NCBI GenBank assembly: GCA_003525045.1
Contig: DQGF01000528.1
Span: 454-7,273 of the forward strand
Source: Pseudomonas sp.
GTDB taxonomy: Bacteria; Pseudomonadota; Gammaproteobacteria; Pseudomonadales; Pseudomonadaceae
Reading direction: 5' to 3'
DNA: 6,820 nucleotides
A program made the translations under genes and the position numbers. A model generated the notes under the pieces. The model saw only the letters and a program-made list of their open reading frames with translations. It had not been told where the DNA came from and made no database searches. Below are positions 6,701 to 6,820 of this stretch, piece by piece. How positions within the stretch are numbered: position 1 is the stretch's first letter; each line of letters opens with the position of its first letter.

Positions 6701-6820
6701 CTGTGGCGAGGGAGCTTGCTCCCGCTCGATTGCGCAGCAATCGTAATACCAGTGTATGCGGTGTACCTGACGAAATGAGGTTGTTGGGTTCAGGGCTGCT
6801 TCGCAGCCCAGCGGGAGCAA
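6701..6820. repeat. REP-type inverted pair, GGCGAGGGAGCTTGCTCCC type, cut by window end
   Basis: The left unit has two hairpins: GGGAGC-TT-GCTCCC (6710-6723) and CGATTGC-GCA-GCAATCG (6727-6743). The right side has GGGCTGC-TTC-GCAGCCC (6793-6809) and then AGCGGGAGCAA (6810-6820), the exact reverse complement of 6716-6726. The second unit runs past the window edge. The pair lies 10 nt beyond the thioredoxin-like gene and may define its 3' end. Confidence 0.85.

Overview
The window looks like ordinary chromosomal DNA from a Pseudomonas of the fluorescens group. The basis is GC-rich coding sequence, protein sequences that read like Pseudomonas housekeeping and accessory proteins, and intergenic spaces filled with REP-type palindromes built on GTGGGAGC...GCTCGCGAAG cores. 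I see no phage, transposase, plasmid, CRISPR or tRNA/rRNA signal. The assignment comes from pattern recognition only, without a database search.

Left part (1-2700): a strong bidirectional terminator (1-26) closes a gene outside the window. A CaiB/BaiF-family gene on + follows, and it carries the residues expected of an alpha-methylacyl-CoA racemase. A long inverted REP pair separates it from two genes on -: sprT (zinc metalloprotease fold) and, upstream of it, a five-helix Yip1-family membrane protein. The last two are separated by a hairpin, and sprT has its own candidate promoter.

Middle (2691-4735): a 386-bp non-coding stretch holds the Yip1-gene control region, a mismatched REP pair and the ttcA promoter. 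ttcA (tRNA 2-thiocytidine-32 synthetase) on + is followed by a REP-derived intrinsic terminator. Only 22 nt later starts a protein related to 3-methyladenine DNA glycosylase I (Tag), in which the Tag substrate-recognition and zinc residues are replaced. Another REP pair lies in the convergent gap after it.

Right part (4733-6820): a tight three-gene operon on - reads arsC/yfgD-like reductase, then WrbA-like NAD(P)H:quinone oxidoreductase (4-bp GTGA overlap), then a small DUF2069 membrane protein (1-nt gap); both downstream genes start with GTG. Divergently on + is a TlpA-like thioredoxin-fold lipoprotein with WCGPC. The window ends inside a fourth, different kind of REP pair.

The genes fall into loose themes: nucleic-acid maintenance and modification (sprT, ttcA, Tag-like) and thiol/quinone redox (arsC-like, wrbA-like, thioredoxin-like). 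I find no convincing new multi-gene system. The most notable items are the altered Tag-like glycosylase, the terminator placed just before it, and the four different REP pair designs within about 5.5 kb.
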